From Amycolatopsis sp. QT-25 (GTDB lineage: Bacteria > Actinomycetota > Actinomycetes > Mycobacteriales > Pseudonocardiaceae): a DNA stretch of 64,000 nt. The position numbers were made by a program, and so were the translations under genes. Shown here in pieces: positions 16,248 through 25,122 of the stretch. Where the stretch lies: the NCBI RefSeq assembly GCF_029369745.1, contig NZ_CP120210.1:6448001-6512000 (forward strand), written 5' to 3'. The notes beneath the pieces were generated by a model. The model saw only the letters and a program-made list of their open reading frames with translations, made no database searches and had not been told where the DNA came from. How positions within the stretch are numbered: the stretch's first letter is position 1; each line of letters opens with the position of its first letter.

Positions 16248-17975
16248 TCAGGAAAAGGTCCACGGCGAAGTGGCGATCGCGCAACCGTTCCGTTCGAACC
16301 GGCCGGGACGACGTGCCACGAGCGTGCCGAGATCACGCCGGACGGGCACCGCGATCGGGCCCAGTCTCCGTTCCCATTCCGCCACCGGCCGCTTGCCCAG
16401 CGCCTTGGTGATCGCGTCCGGCAATTCCTCCCTCAGCGGCGAGGAAATGTCCAGGAGCGAACACAGCGTCTCGACCTCTTCGGTCACGATCGCGAGCAGC
16501 CCGTCGGCCGCGGGGAAGACACCGTCGACGGCGGCGGACGACGGCGCGTGCAGCAGTGCGTCGGCCGCGGCCAGCAGCGACGTGGTGACCGCGCCACCGC
16601 GGCCGGTACGCTGACGCGCCACCAGCGCGGCCAGGATCCCTTCCGCCGAAACGAATCCGCCCGCGACGTCCACCATGATCATCAACGTCGGCCGCGCGGG
16701 GGCCCCGGCGGGAGCCAGTGCGTCGGCCACCCCGGAATAGGCCTGGACCATGTAGTCCGTACCGGCGGGCGGGTTCTTCCCCAGCGCGTCGCCCCAGCCG
16801 CACGCCGCCGCGTAGACCAGCCCGGGATTCACCGCGTGCAGGGTGGCCGCGTCCAGGCCGAGCTCGGCGTCCTTACCGGGCGCCCAGTTGTGCAGGAAGA
16901 CGTCGGCGTCGCGGATCAGCTCCAGGACTTCCGCACGGCCCCCCGCCTGCTTGAAGTCGATCTCGGCGACCCGCTTGCCGTCGTTGAGCACGCGGAATTT
17001 CGCCGAGCAGTCACCCGCCATCGGCGGCATGCCCCGCAGCGGGTCGCCACCCGATGGTTCGATCCGGGTGACGGTCGCGCCGAGCAACGACAGCAGCCTG
17101 GTCGCCAGCGGACCCTGCACCCGCCGCGTCGACTCGACGACGTGGATCCCCGCGAGCGGCAGACCGGCGGTGGCGCCGGCTCCGGGCGGCGCCGCCCGTC
17201 CGGCACGGAAGGTCCACGGCGGCAAGCCCACGTCGGGGTCGGCGCTCCGGTCGGCCACCGTCCGCACCGGGCAGATGTGCATCCCGGTCGACGCGGCGAT
17301 CGAGCGGATCTCCGCGAACGGGGCGGCCTCGGCCGCCTCGTGCAGCTCGCGCGGGAGCGACACCGACGCACGTTCGTAGCGGAGGAGGAACGGCCGCCAA
17401 CCCTGGCCGATCGCGCGCCCCGGCGTTCCCAGCGAGTCCCAGAACCCTTGCCAGGCCTCACCGCTGAAGGCTTCGACCTCGAACGCGACCCCGTCGGCGG
17501 AGACGAACGGCGGCCGCGCCACCGACGGGTTCTGCTCCGGCCCCTCGGGATCTTCGTCCGCGGTGGCCGCCGCGATGTACTGCCCGACCGCGAGCAAGGC
17601 GACGTCGTCCGCGCCCAGCTCGACCCGGGACACGGGATTTCCGCGCAACTGGGCCAAGGTCGTGGCCAGCAGACCTTGCACGGCGGCTATTCCCGTGAGT
17701 GTCGAAACGTAGTCGACGCCCAGCGGACGCGGCTGCGCCTCGGACCGGCCGTGCAGTGCCATGATCCCGCAGTCGGCCTGCACGAGGTTCTCCGGGAACG
17801 GCCCGCGTAAACCTGCCTCGACGACCACACCCGGCCCGCTCAGGCCGAAGGCCCCAGGCCGCGCGGCATCGACTTCGGCCGCCAGCATCCGCAGCCGATC
17901 GAGCGCGGTCTCGACGGCCGGGCCGGATTCACCACACTGGACGTGGAAACCTTTCAAGGGGGCGGAAAAGGACAC
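16248..17975 (-). CDS. Two-domain CaiB/BaiF family III CoA-transferase
   Basis: Family III CoA-transferases move CoA between organic acids. This 575-residue protein is longer than the usual ~400. The C-terminal unit (about 272-570) has a conventional start (LPLAGIHVVESTRRVQGPLAT) and the catalytic Asp at 407 in AGTDYMVQAYSG. The N-terminal ~265 residues look like a second, degenerate copy without the Asp motif, keeping segments such as YVSTLTGIAAVQGLLAT. Fused two-copy members occur in steroid and bile-acid CoA metabolism. The GTG at 17975 has GGAGG upstream. It lies between an acyltransferase gene and the PLP enzyme on one strand. The substrate could be the polyketide-derived acid. Confidence 0.88.
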   Translation of the reverse strand: MSFSAPLKGFHVQCGESGPAVETALDRLRMLAAEVDAARPGAFGLSGPGVVVEAGLRGPFPENLVQADCGIMALHGRSEAQPRPLGVDYVSTLTGIAAVQGLLATTLAQLRGNPVSRVELGADDVALLAVGQYIAAATADEDPEGPEQNPSVARPPFVSADGVAFEVEAFSGEAWQGFWDSLGTPGRAIGQGWRPFLLRYERASVSLPRELHEAAEAAPFAEIRSIAASTGMHICPVRTVADRSADPDVGLPPWTFRAGRAAPPGAGATAGLPLAGIHVVESTRRVQGPLATRLLSLLGATVTRIEPSGGDPLRGMPPMAGDCSAKFRVLNDGKRVAEIDFKQAGGRAEVLELIRDADVFLHNWAPGKDAELGLDAATLHAVNPGLVYAAACGWGDALGKNPPAGTDYMVQAYSGVADALAPAGAPARPTLMIMVDVAGGFVSAEGILAALVARQRTGRGGAVTTSLLAAADALLHAPSSAAVDGVFPAADGLLAIVTEEVETLCSLLDISSPLREELPDAITKALGKRPVAEWERRLGPIAVPVRRDLGTLVARRPGRFERNGCAIATSPWTFS

Positions 17976-18005
17976 GACGAACCTCCGGGAAGCGGATGCG
18001 GGAAC

Positions 18006-18037
18006 GGCCTGGCGTCCGCTGTGGCGGACACCAGGCC
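18006..18037. terminator. Hairpin between acyltransferase and CoA-transferase genes
   Basis: Arms GGCCTGGCGTCCGC and GCGGACACCAGGCC, 14 nt each with one mismatch, enclose TGTG. It sits 23 bases beyond the acyltransferase stop on the minus strand and may end or attenuate that transcript. Confidence 0.6.
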
Positions 18038-18059
18038 GGAGGGGTCCGATGGCGAAGGA

Positions 18060-19379
18060 CTACACCGGAACCGATTCCCCACGCGGACGTGGCACCGCGG
18101 CGGCCTTGCGGGCGGCCCGCCGCTTGATGACCCGCTCGCCCCAGTTCATCAGGGGGCGTTCCAGCAGGTAGTACGAGATCGTCGACAGGATGATGGTGCC
18201 GACCAGGGTGACCAGTTGCAGTTCCCAGAACCCGGTGCCGGCGCGGATCAACATCAACGGCATCGGTTCCCCGTTGAAATAGGCGTTCGGCTTCTGCAGA
18301 TAGAAATGCATCACCGCGAACTGCCACAGGTAGACGCCGTAGGAGATCTTGCCGACGAACAGGATCACCCGGTTGGTGAACACCGCGCGGATGAGGCGCG
18401 ACTCGGGACCGGGCGCGACCATCGAAAGCAACAGGGTCGCCGAGAGAATGGCCAGCAGGCCGTAGAAGATCCCGAGCGCGGTGAGGCTGTAGTAGTCGTC
18501 CATGCCGATCTCACTGCCGGGGCGGGCGCAGTTGATGAGCAGGCAGGTCAGCGCGATGCCCAGGAACAAGACGCGGTGGCGGCCGGCGAAAGCGAGCAGC
18601 TTGGGCGTGTCCCGAGGCGACGCCTTCTGCAACTCCAGCCAGATCGCGATGACCATGCCGATCGCGACCTCCGGCATCAGGCCCATCGGGTACCAGAACA
18701 GCGCACGGGTGCCGAGGCCGTTCATCTGCGAGTACAGCAGCCAGGCGATACCGGCCGCGAACAGGAGCGGTACCGGGAGCATCATCCGGTACGCCCGCGC
18801 CCGCGCGGTCTTGCCGCGGGAGGCGAACTTGAAGGTGGCCCAGGCCAGCAGCGGCAGCAGGAGGTAGAACTGCGCCATGTCCGGCACGGTCCACGTGATC
18901 TCCATGCCGTTGCTCCAGCCGTCCCAGTCGTAGATGTGCAGCAGCAGCATCGGACGGAGGACGTCCCACAGGTTCTCGACCTGCTGGAGGTTCAGGGCGA
19001 CCAGCACCACGAGGTACATCGCGTAGTAGGCGGGGAGCAGGCGCAGCACCCGCCGGATCACCGTGCCTTCGCGTTTGCGCGGGGTGCCGTTGATGATCGA
19101 CTTCGCGAATCCCTGGTAGACGAACATGCCCGTGAGCACGAAGAAGACGCCGGCGAAGATCTGCAACCCACCGGTGAAGAAACCACCGACCGCACTGGTC
19201 GAAGCGATCGTGCCGCCGAGTTCCTTGGTGCCGAGCACTCCCGCGATCATCGCGACGTGGGTGAAGAGCAGGGCCAGCGCGCAGACCCCGCGCAAGCCGT
19301 CGACGGCGAGATAGCGTTGCTTGGCTGGCTTTTCCGCGGCTGCGGGCGGCCCGCCAGTCCGCGTTGCGGTAACGCTCAT
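18060..19379 (-). CDS. Acyltransferase 3 (OafA-like) integral membrane protein
   Basis: The 439-residue protein opens with the acyltransferase-3 signature YLAVDGLRGVCALALLFTHV (residues ~23-42), including the conserved R and H, and has about ten membrane segments. Members move acetyl or other acyl groups to sugars, antibiotics or cell-envelope polymers, with the active site in the membrane. The C-terminus is basic (KRRAARKAAAVPRPRG) and presumably cytoplasmic. The ATG at 19379 has GAAAGGAC upstream. It precedes the CoA-transferase on the same strand, and a family B palindrome lies further upstream. It could acylate the final product or be an unrelated envelope gene. Confidence 0.9.
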   Translation of the reverse strand: MSVTATRTGGPPAAAEKPAKQRYLAVDGLRGVCALALLFTHVAMIAGVLGTKELGGTIASTSAVGGFFTGGLQIFAGVFFVLTGMFVYQGFAKSIINGTPRKREGTVIRRVLRLLPAYYAMYLVVLVALNLQQVENLWDVLRPMLLLHIYDWDGWSNGMEITWTVPDMAQFYLLLPLLAWATFKFASRGKTARARAYRMMLPVPLLFAAGIAWLLYSQMNGLGTRALFWYPMGLMPEVAIGMVIAIWLELQKASPRDTPKLLAFAGRHRVLFLGIALTCLLINCARPGSEIGMDDYYSLTALGIFYGLLAILSATLLLSMVAPGPESRLIRAVFTNRVILFVGKISYGVYLWQFAVMHFYLQKPNAYFNGEPMPLMLIRAGTGFWELQLVTLVGTIILSTISYYLLERPLMNWGERVIKRRAARKAAAVPRPRGESVPV

Positions 19380-19560
19380 TTGTGCGTCCTTTCTCCCAAA
19401 AGCAGAGGGGGCGAACCGCGCTCGAGCATTTCCACGTCACGCGGCGGAACCCAGACCGGTAACCGGCTGCCTCGCAAGCTTCGCACCGCCGCACGAGCTA
19501 CGTCTTATCCCATTCTGCGAGCATTTTCGCCGAATAGGCCGTGCTTCAGTGGGCGTAAGT

Positions 19561-19610
19561 CCGTGAAGGCCTCCTTGAGGACTCTGGGTCCCTCAAGGAG
19601 GCCTTCACGG
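19561..19610. repeat. Family B palindrome, likely terminator of the long leftward operon
   Basis: Perfect arms CCGTGAAGGCCTCCTTGAGG (19561-19580) and its complement (19591-19610) around ACTCTGGGTC. It lies 13 bases beyond the stop of the aryl-AMP ligase, the last gene of the leftward operon. The same element occurs at 961 and 57524. Confidence 0.85.
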
Positions 19611-19622
19611 ACTGGACGAGGC

Positions 19623-21293
19623 TCAGGCGGCTTCTTCTTCGAGGCGTCGCGCGATGTCCGCGCGCAGGACCTTCTTGTCGATCTTCCCGATCGGCGTGCG
19701 CGGCATCGCGTCGACGACGACCAGTCGCTCCGGCAGTTTGAACCGGGCGACCCCCGCCGTCTCCATGACGTCGATGACGTCCTGCAGCGCGACGGAATTG
19801 CCGGGCGTCGGCACGACGTAGAGGCAGCCACGCTCCCCCAGCACCGGATCCGGCATCGCGACCGAGGCCGCCATCTCCACCGCGTCGAGCTGGTAGGCGA
19901 AGGACTCGACCTCCTCGGCCGCGATCTTCTCGCCACCTCGGTTGATCACGTCCTTGGTGCGTCCCTCGACGACGACGTAGCCGTCCGGGCGCAGCCGCAC
20001 GACGTCGCCCGTGCGGTACCAGCCGTCCGGGGTGAAGGCGCGCTCGTTGTGCTCGGGCGCGCGGTAGTAGCCGCGGATCGTGTACGGACCGCGGGTGATC
20101 AGCTCGCCCTGCTCGTCCGGCGGGACCGGGTTCCCGTCGGGGTCGACGACGCGCAGTTCGTCGGCCGGGTTGATCGGTCGGCCCTGGGTGTCGCAGGTGA
20201 TGTCGAACGGGTCGTCCAGCCGGGTGAGGTTGGTCAGCCCTTCCGCCATCCCGTAACCCTGCTGCAACGTGCAGCCGAAGACCGAGCCGATCTGCCGGAC
20301 CAGCTGGTCCTGCAGCCGTGCGGCGCCGAGCGTCAGCACCTGGAACGAGGACAGGTCGTGGTGCTGGTCGGCTTCGCGGTATTCGAGCCAGCGCACCACG
20401 ATCGCCGGCACCACCGACGTCACCGTGGCCCGTTCGGCTTCGATCGCGCCGAGCGAGTCACGCGGGGACGGCGACGGCGAGACGACCACGCGGCCGCCTG
20501 CCCACAGCACGCCGAGAATCGCGCTCAGCGGGTAGTTGTGCCCGAACGGCAGCACCGCGAGATACACCGAAGACGCGTCGAAACCGAAGGCGTCGGCGGA
20601 TCCGTCGACATAGCAGGCGTAGTCGTCGTGGGTACGCGCGATGAGCTTCGGCAGGCCCGTGGTGCCACCGGAAAGGATCAGCAGCGCGACCGAGCGCGGG
20701 TCGGGGGTCAGCGCGTCCAGCTCGGCGCGCGCCGCCGCCGCATCCGTGGCGGGCGCGCACAGGGCGCGCAGGTCGACGTGGCCGTCGCGGACGTCACCGG
20801 CGACGATGACGTGCTCGATCGTCTCGGCCCCGGCGGCGATGCCGGCCGCCAGTTCCTGGTGGTCGAAGTCCTTCACGCGATCCGGCACGGCGATCGCCCG
20901 CGCCTCGGACAGTTCGGCCAGATAGGACAGTTCGTGCCTGCGGTGCTGGATCAGCGCCATCACCGGGATCACCCCGAGCCGGAAGCACGCCAGCGTCAGC
21001 ACGACGAACTCCCAGCCGTTGGGCAGCTGGACCAGGAGCCGGTCGTCGGGCCGGAGCCCCAGCGCGCGCAGCCGCTGCGCGGCACCGTCCACCCGCGACA
21101 GCAATTCGGCGTAGGTCAACCGGAAGTCGCCGTCGGTCAGCGCTTCGACGTCCGGAGTCACGTCGGCCGCGGTCACGAAGCGCGAAGCGAGCGCCTGGCC
21201 CTTCCAATGGCCTTCGGCGACGTAGCGCTCGACGAGGTCGGCGGGCCACGGGACCGTTCCCGCACGGCTCGGCTGGACAGGTTTCGAGGGCAC
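19623..21293 (-). CDS. Stand-alone aryl-acid adenylating enzyme (DhbE/EntE/MbtA type)
   Basis: This 556-residue protein activates an aromatic carboxylic acid as acyl-AMP and passes it to a carrier thiol. It carries the ATP loop ILSGGTTGLPK (206-216), the hinge region WYRTGDVVRLRPDGYVVVEG and the C-terminal catalytic lysine in RTPIGKIDKK. The substrate pocket motif LPFGHNYPLSAILG, with N253, matches the Asn-containing pocket of 2,3-dihydroxybenzoate- and salicylate-activating enzymes, so the substrate is probably a benzoate-type or similar aryl acid. The GTG at 21293 has GGGAGG at the right distance; an in-frame ATG at 21320 overlaps the upstream gene and lacks a site. It ends the leftward operon. 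It suggests that an aryl starter primes the type II PKS. Confidence 0.9.
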   Translation of the reverse strand: MPSKPVQPSRAGTVPWPADLVERYVAEGHWKGQALASRFVTAADVTPDVEALTDGDFRLTYAELLSRVDGAAQRLRALGLRPDDRLLVQLPNGWEFVVLTLACFRLGVIPVMALIQHRRHELSYLAELSEARAIAVPDRVKDFDHQELAAGIAAGAETIEHVIVAGDVRDGHVDLRALCAPATDAAAARAELDALTPDPRSVALLILSGGTTGLPKLIARTHDDYACYVDGSADAFGFDASSVYLAVLPFGHNYPLSAILGVLWAGGRVVVSPSPSPRDSLGAIEAERATVTSVVPAIVVRWLEYREADQHHDLSSFQVLTLGAARLQDQLVRQIGSVFGCTLQQGYGMAEGLTNLTRLDDPFDITCDTQGRPINPADELRVVDPDGNPVPPDEQGELITRGPYTIRGYYRAPEHNERAFTPDGWYRTGDVVRLRPDGYVVVEGRTKDVINRGGEKIAAEEVESFAYQLDAVEMAASVAMPDPVLGERGCLYVVPTPGNSVALQDVIDVMETAGVARFKLPERLVVVDAMPRTPIGKIDKKVLRADIARRLEEEAA

Positions 21294-21316
21294 GACGGCC
21301 TCCCTTTCTCGTGGAA

Positions 21317-24103
21317 TCATCCGAAGCGCGCGGGCATGGTCTTGGCGCCGTTGACGAAGTTCGATTCGAGCCGGGTCACCGGACCGGTCAGGCGCAGGCG
21401 GGGCAAATGCGGCAGCAGTGCGGTCAGCAGCGTCGACATCTCCAGCCGGGCAAGATGCGCGCCGAGGCAGAAATGCGGGCCGATGCCGAAGGACAGGTGG
21501 GGATTGGGATCGCGGCCCAGGTCCAGCCGGTCCGGGTCGGTGAACACGGCCGGGTCGCGGTTGGCCGAGGTGTAGTAGACGACGACCTTGTCGCCCTCGG
21601 CGATGGGCTGCCCGGCGATCTCCGTGTCCCGGACGGCGGTGCGGCGGAACTGCATGATCGGCGTGACCCAGCGGATCAGCTCGTCGACCGCGGTGGCCAC
21701 CGGCACCTCACCGGACACCAGTCTGTCCCGTTCCGCCGGGTGGTTCACCAAGGCCTCCAGCGAACCGGAGATCAGGTGACGGGTGGTTTCGTTGCCCGCC
21801 ACCACCAGCAGCAACCAGAAGCTGCAGAACTCGCGGTCGCTCAGGCGTTTTCCGTCGACCTCGGCGTTGACCAGCCGGCTGATCAGGTCGTCGGCCGGGG
21901 TCTCGCGCCGGGACATGCCGAGCTTCATCGCGTAGGCGAACGCTTCGGCGAAGGTCCGGCGGTACGCCTCGACGTCGCCGCCGCCGAACTCCGGGTCGTC
22001 GAAGCCGACCAGCGCGTTGCTCCAGCGGTAGAGCAGGTGCCGGTCTTCCGGTGGGAACCCGAGCAGATCGCACAGGACCAGCAGGGGCAGCTCGGCGGCG
22101 AAGTCGGCGACGGCGTCGAACTCGGCGCCGCCGGTGACCTTCTCCACCAGCCGCCGCGCGTGCCCGGCGATGCCGTCGCTCAGCCCGCGGACCGATTTGG
22201 GGGTGAACACGGTCGCGACCAGGCGGCGGATCCGGACGTGTTCCGGGCCGTCCATGCTGACCAGCAGTTGCCGGGTCTGCTTGAGGTCACCCGGCGTGCG
22301 CGGGTCGGGCAGGAAGGCGCCCTTGGCCGCGGACGAGAACTCCTCGGGCCGCCGTGACACCGAGTAGACGTCGTCGTAACGCGTCACCGCCCAGTAACCG
22401 GACCCGCGCTGGGTGGTGCTGCCGACGCTGGAATGCCGCGTCAGCAACGGTTCCGGGGTCCAGGCCACCGGTTCGGTCTCACGACGGCGAGCGAACTCCA
22501 CGTGCGGCACGCCCTTGGCGAACGTCGCCGGATGCGCGATGTCGGGCCGCTCGATGCCGATCGCGGCGAAGCTCTTGCGCAGCACGTCCTTGCGGAGTTT
22601 GCCGGTCGCTTCCCGGGGCAGCCGTTCGATGACGTGGTACGTCCTCGGGGTCTTGAAGCCCGCCAGGGACCCACGGCAGAACGGGTCCAGCAGGGCGAAC
22701 AGATCGGCGGGGGCGGCAGGAGCGTCGGCGGTGACCTCGACGACGGCGGCCACTCGTTCTCCGAACTCGTCGTCGGGGACCCCGATGACGGCGACGTCCC
22801 GGACCACCGGATGGTTGAGCAGCACGGCCTCGATCTCGGCCGGGTAGACGTTGACCCCGCCGGAGACGATCATGTCCTGCGCGCGGCCGGTGAGATAGAG
22901 GAAGCCGTCCTCGTCGAGATGACCGACGTCGCCGAAGGTGAAGGTGCCCGGTTCCAGATGCGCGGACCGCGTCTTCTCCGGGGCGTTGTGATACGAGAAG
23001 CTCCGACCTTTGCCGCGGCGGACGAACACCTGCCCGGAAGCACCGGGAGGTTGCGGGGTGCCGTCCTCGCCCAGGATCACGATTTCGTTCGGGGGAATGG
23101 CCTTGCCGACACTGCCGGGGTGCGCGAGCCAGTCACGCGAGCCGGTGATCGTGACCGCGCCGCCCTCGGTGGCGCCGTAGTACTCCGTCAGCACGGGGCC
23201 CCACCAGTCGATCATCCGGCGTTTGACCTCCGGCGGGCATGGTCCGCCACCGTGCCATACGCGGCCGAGGCTCGTCCCCGAGAACCGCGCGCGGACCTCC
23301 GGCGGCAGCCGCAGCAGGCGGATGAACTGGGTGGGCACCAGATGCGCGGCGGTGATCCGTTCGCGGTCGATGGTGTCCAATGTGGACTCGGGGTCGAACG
23401 ACCGGCGGAGCACCAGCGTCGAGCCGAGCAACAGGCCGAGCAGGGAGAAGAACAGCTGGGACGAGTGATACCAGGGACCGTCGAGCAGGCACCGCTCACG
23501 TGACGGGACGTCCAGGACGACGTGCGCGTACCGGGTCAGTTTCGCCACCCGGGAGAACGGCGCGCCGACGACGAAAAGCCCGTTCACCACGCCTTTGGGC
23601 GCGCCCGTGGTGCCCGAGGTGTACAACATCGTGGCGCCGCAGGTCTGTCTCTCGGGTTCGGCCGGGGACATCCGCGCCAGCAACGGTTCCGCCGCTTCGA
23701 AGCCGGCCTCGTCCGCGGAGCCGGTGACGATCAGCGTCGTGCATTCCCCGGTGGACCGCGCCACCGCGCGGCCCGCCGTCTCGGCGTACGAGGGCTCGGC
23801 GACCAGCGCCTTGCTCCCGGAATCCGAGACGATGTAAGCGATCTCGGGATCGGTGAGATGCCAGTTGACCGGTACCACGGTGATCCCGGAGTGCAGGCAC
23901 GCCAAGAGGACCTCGAAGGTCTCGCGGCGGTTTCCGAGGACACAGGCCAGCCGGTCGCCCTCGCCGAGCCCGCGGTCACGCAGCAGGGCGATCCAGCGGT
24001 TCACCCGCTCCCCCAGCAGCCGCCACCCGACCGCGCCCGCCTCGTCGACGATCGCGCTCCCGGCCCCGTCCTCGGCGATGTAGTCGTTCAGTAGCGTCGG
24101 CAT
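21317..24103 (-). CDS. Acyl-CoA synthetase-cytochrome P450 fusion
   Basis: A single uninterrupted frame of 928 residues. Residues 1-512 form a complete FadD-type acyl-CoA synthetase: P-loop YTSGTTGAPK (161-170), EYYGATEGG (307-315), the hinge around GDVGHLDEDGFLYLTGRAQD (391-410) and the catalytic Lys502 in ATGKLRKD. Residues ~515-928 form a complete class I bacterial P450: AGNETT in the I helix (769-774), ExxR at 808-811 and the heme loop SFGIGPHFCLG with Cys879. The join at ~512-530 has no linker and no internal ribosome site. Acyl-CoA made by the first domain could pass directly to the heme domain for oxidation. No ferredoxin gene is nearby. A structured repeat element ends 23 bases upstream of the ATG. 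Confidence 0.92.
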   Translation of the reverse strand: MPTLLNDYIAEDGAGSAIVDEAGAVGWRLLGERVNRWIALLRDRGLGEGDRLACVLGNRRETFEVLLACLHSGITVVPVNWHLTDPEIAYIVSDSGSKALVAEPSYAETAGRAVARSTGECTTLIVTGSADEAGFEAAEPLLARMSPAEPERQTCGATMLYTSGTTGAPKGVVNGLFVVGAPFSRVAKLTRYAHVVLDVPSRERCLLDGPWYHSSQLFFSLLGLLLGSTLVLRRSFDPESTLDTIDRERITAAHLVPTQFIRLLRLPPEVRARFSGTSLGRVWHGGGPCPPEVKRRMIDWWGPVLTEYYGATEGGAVTITGSRDWLAHPGSVGKAIPPNEIVILGEDGTPQPPGASGQVFVRRGKGRSFSYHNAPEKTRSAHLEPGTFTFGDVGHLDEDGFLYLTGRAQDMIVSGGVNVYPAEIEAVLLNHPVVRDVAVIGVPDDEFGERVAAVVEVTADAPAAPADLFALLDPFCRGSLAGFKTPRTYHVIERLPREATGKLRKDVLRKSFAAIGIERPDIAHPATFAKGVPHVEFARRRETEPVAWTPEPLLTRHSSVGSTTQRGSGYWAVTRYDDVYSVSRRPEEFSSAAKGAFLPDPRTPGDLKQTRQLLVSMDGPEHVRIRRLVATVFTPKSVRGLSDGIAGHARRLVEKVTGGAEFDAVADFAAELPLLVLCDLLGFPPEDRHLLYRWSNALVGFDDPEFGGGDVEAYRRTFAEAFAYAMKLGMSRRETPADDLISRLVNAEVDGKRLSDREFCSFWLLLVVAGNETTRHLISGSLEALVNHPAERDRLVSGEVPVATAVDELIRWVTPIMQFRRTAVRDTEIAGQPIAEGDKVVVYYTSANRDPAVFTDPDRLDLGRDPNPHLSFGIGPHFCLGAHLARLEMSTLLTALLPHLPRLRLTGPVTRLESNFVNGAKTMPARFG

Positions 24104-24125
24104 GACCTTCCCCTCAATCTCCTTC

Positions 24126-24276
24126 GGTGAACCCGCGACCGCGATCGACGTCGGCAGGGCGCTGCCTGGTCGTTCCACGTCACGACGGCGGATCAGGCGC
24201 CCTGCCACCGCGATAGCGGGGCCTTCGGCCGGGCGGGTTCAGGTGTCCGGCCGTTTTCAGCTCCGCCGGCAGGCTC
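24126..24276 (-). repeat. Structured repeat element, copy 1 (before the synthetase-P450 gene)
   Basis: Read on the minus strand, the element begins GGCGGAGCTGA, just after the aldolase stop, and ends GCGGGTTCACC, 23 bases before the start codon at 24103. Four helices can form. P1 is TGAACCCGC/GCGGGTTCA (24233-24241 with 24128-24136), P2 is the hairpin GGCCGAAGGCC (24220-24230), P3 is CCGC-TATC-GCGG (24208-24219), and P4 is GGCAGGGCGC/GCGCCCTGCC (24197-24206 with 24153-24162), all perfect here. P1 encloses P2, P3 and P4, giving a cloverleaf-like junction. Copies 2 and 3 keep the plan with compensating changes. Confidence 0.8.
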
Positions 24277-25003
24277 AGTTCAGCAAATCCGGTTGGCGGC
24301 GCACGAGGTCGGCGTACAGCGGCCGGAAGTTGAGCCGCCCCATCCCCGGCGTGCCGATCATCGACGCGGTGTGCCGCGCGACCCCGGGCTCGATCGGCAC
24401 CGGCTTCCCGGCCGCCTCCGCGAGCAACTGCACGTGACAAGAGCTGTCCATGGTGGTGAACCACCAGGCCGCCTCCTGCACCGTGCCGCCGACCGTGAGC
24501 AGCCCGTGGTTGCGCAGGATCACCGCCTTGCCCGTGCCGAGGCGCACCGCGATCCGCTTGCCCTCGTCGGAATCCAGCACCACGCCGCCGAACTCGTCGA
24601 AGACCTCGTGGTCCTCGTAGAACGCGCAGGCGTCCTGGGTGATCGGGTCGAGTTTGCGGCCCAGGGCCGCCCACGCGCGCCCGTAGGTGGAGTGCGCGTG
24701 CGCGACCGCGACGACGTCGGGCCGCGCCGCGTGGACGTGCGAGTGGATGACGAACCCGGCCGGGTTGATCCTCCCGTCGCCTTCGACGACCGCACCCCGG
24801 CTGTCGACCAGCAGCAGGTCGCTGACCCGGACGTGTCCGAAGTGGACACCGAACGGGTTGATCCAGAACCGGTCGGGGTCGCCGGGGTCGCGGGCGGTCA
24901 CGTGCCCGCCCGCGCCCTCGTCGAAACCGCGTACCGCGAACAGCCGCATGGTCGCCGCCAGGCGTTGCTTGCGGTAGAGCCGTTCCTCTTCGACGGTCCT
25001 CAT
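24275..25003 (-). CDS. Class II aldolase/adducin family protein
   Basis: The 242-residue protein has the fold of class II aldolases such as fuculose-phosphate aldolase. The zinc-ligand histidines are visible as HSHVHAARP (about 85-93) and AHAHSTYGRAW (~100), with a third His in LRNHGLLTVGG (~170). Members cleave or form carbon-carbon bonds on hydroxy-carbonyl compounds, or decarboxylate; the substrate here is unknown. The ATG at 25003 overlaps the TGA of the 40-residue gene upstream. It lies in the run of coupled genes downstream of the PKS genes. A retro-aldol or decarboxylation step on a side chain would fit the CoA-thioester enzymes around it. Confidence 0.88.
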   Translation of the reverse strand: MRTVEEERLYRKQRLAATMRLFAVRGFDEGAGGHVTARDPGDPDRFWINPFGVHFGHVRVSDLLLVDSRGAVVEGDGRINPAGFVIHSHVHAARPDVVAVAHAHSTYGRAWAALGRKLDPITQDACAFYEDHEVFDEFGGVVLDSDEGKRIAVRLGTGKAVILRNHGLLTVGGTVQEAAWWFTTMDSSCHVQLLAEAAGKPVPIEPGVARHTASMIGTPGMGRLNFRPLYADLVRRQPDLLN

Positions 25004-25122
25004 CCGCAACCGCCCGGGCTGTCCCAGTCGTAGGCGGCGCCCTCGTCCAGCAGTTCGGCGGGCACGCCGTACCACTGGTCCGTGGGCAACTCGGTGACCG
25101 TGGCCTCCTGGTCCTCGCTCAT
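25000..25122 (-). CDS. Small 40-residue acidic protein, unknown
   Basis: This tiny gene overlaps both neighbours by four bases: its ATG overlaps the stop of the isomerase-like gene and its TGA overlaps the start of the aldolase gene. Such double coupling is strong evidence for translation. The product begins MSEDQEATVTELPTDQWY and ends YDWDSPGGCG; it is acidic, has two Trp and one Cys next to the C-terminus. It has no signal peptide or membrane segment. I do not recognise it. It could be a small subunit or stabiliser of one of the adjacent enzymes, or, less likely, a peptide substrate; no RiPP maturation enzyme is nearby. Confidence 0.65.
   Translation of the reverse strand: MSEDQEATVTELPTDQWYGVPAELLDEGAAYDWDSPGGCG

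Noticed and set aside
18006..18037. Reading the hairpin as a family A or B repeat
   Set aside because: Its arms share no sequence with those families; it is treated as a separate terminator-like hairpin.
25000..25122. RiPP precursor peptide
   Set aside because: The small gene lacks a typical leader/core design, and no cyclodehydratase, lanthionine synthetase, radical-SAM or RRE-type protein is nearby. Kept as a small unknown protein.
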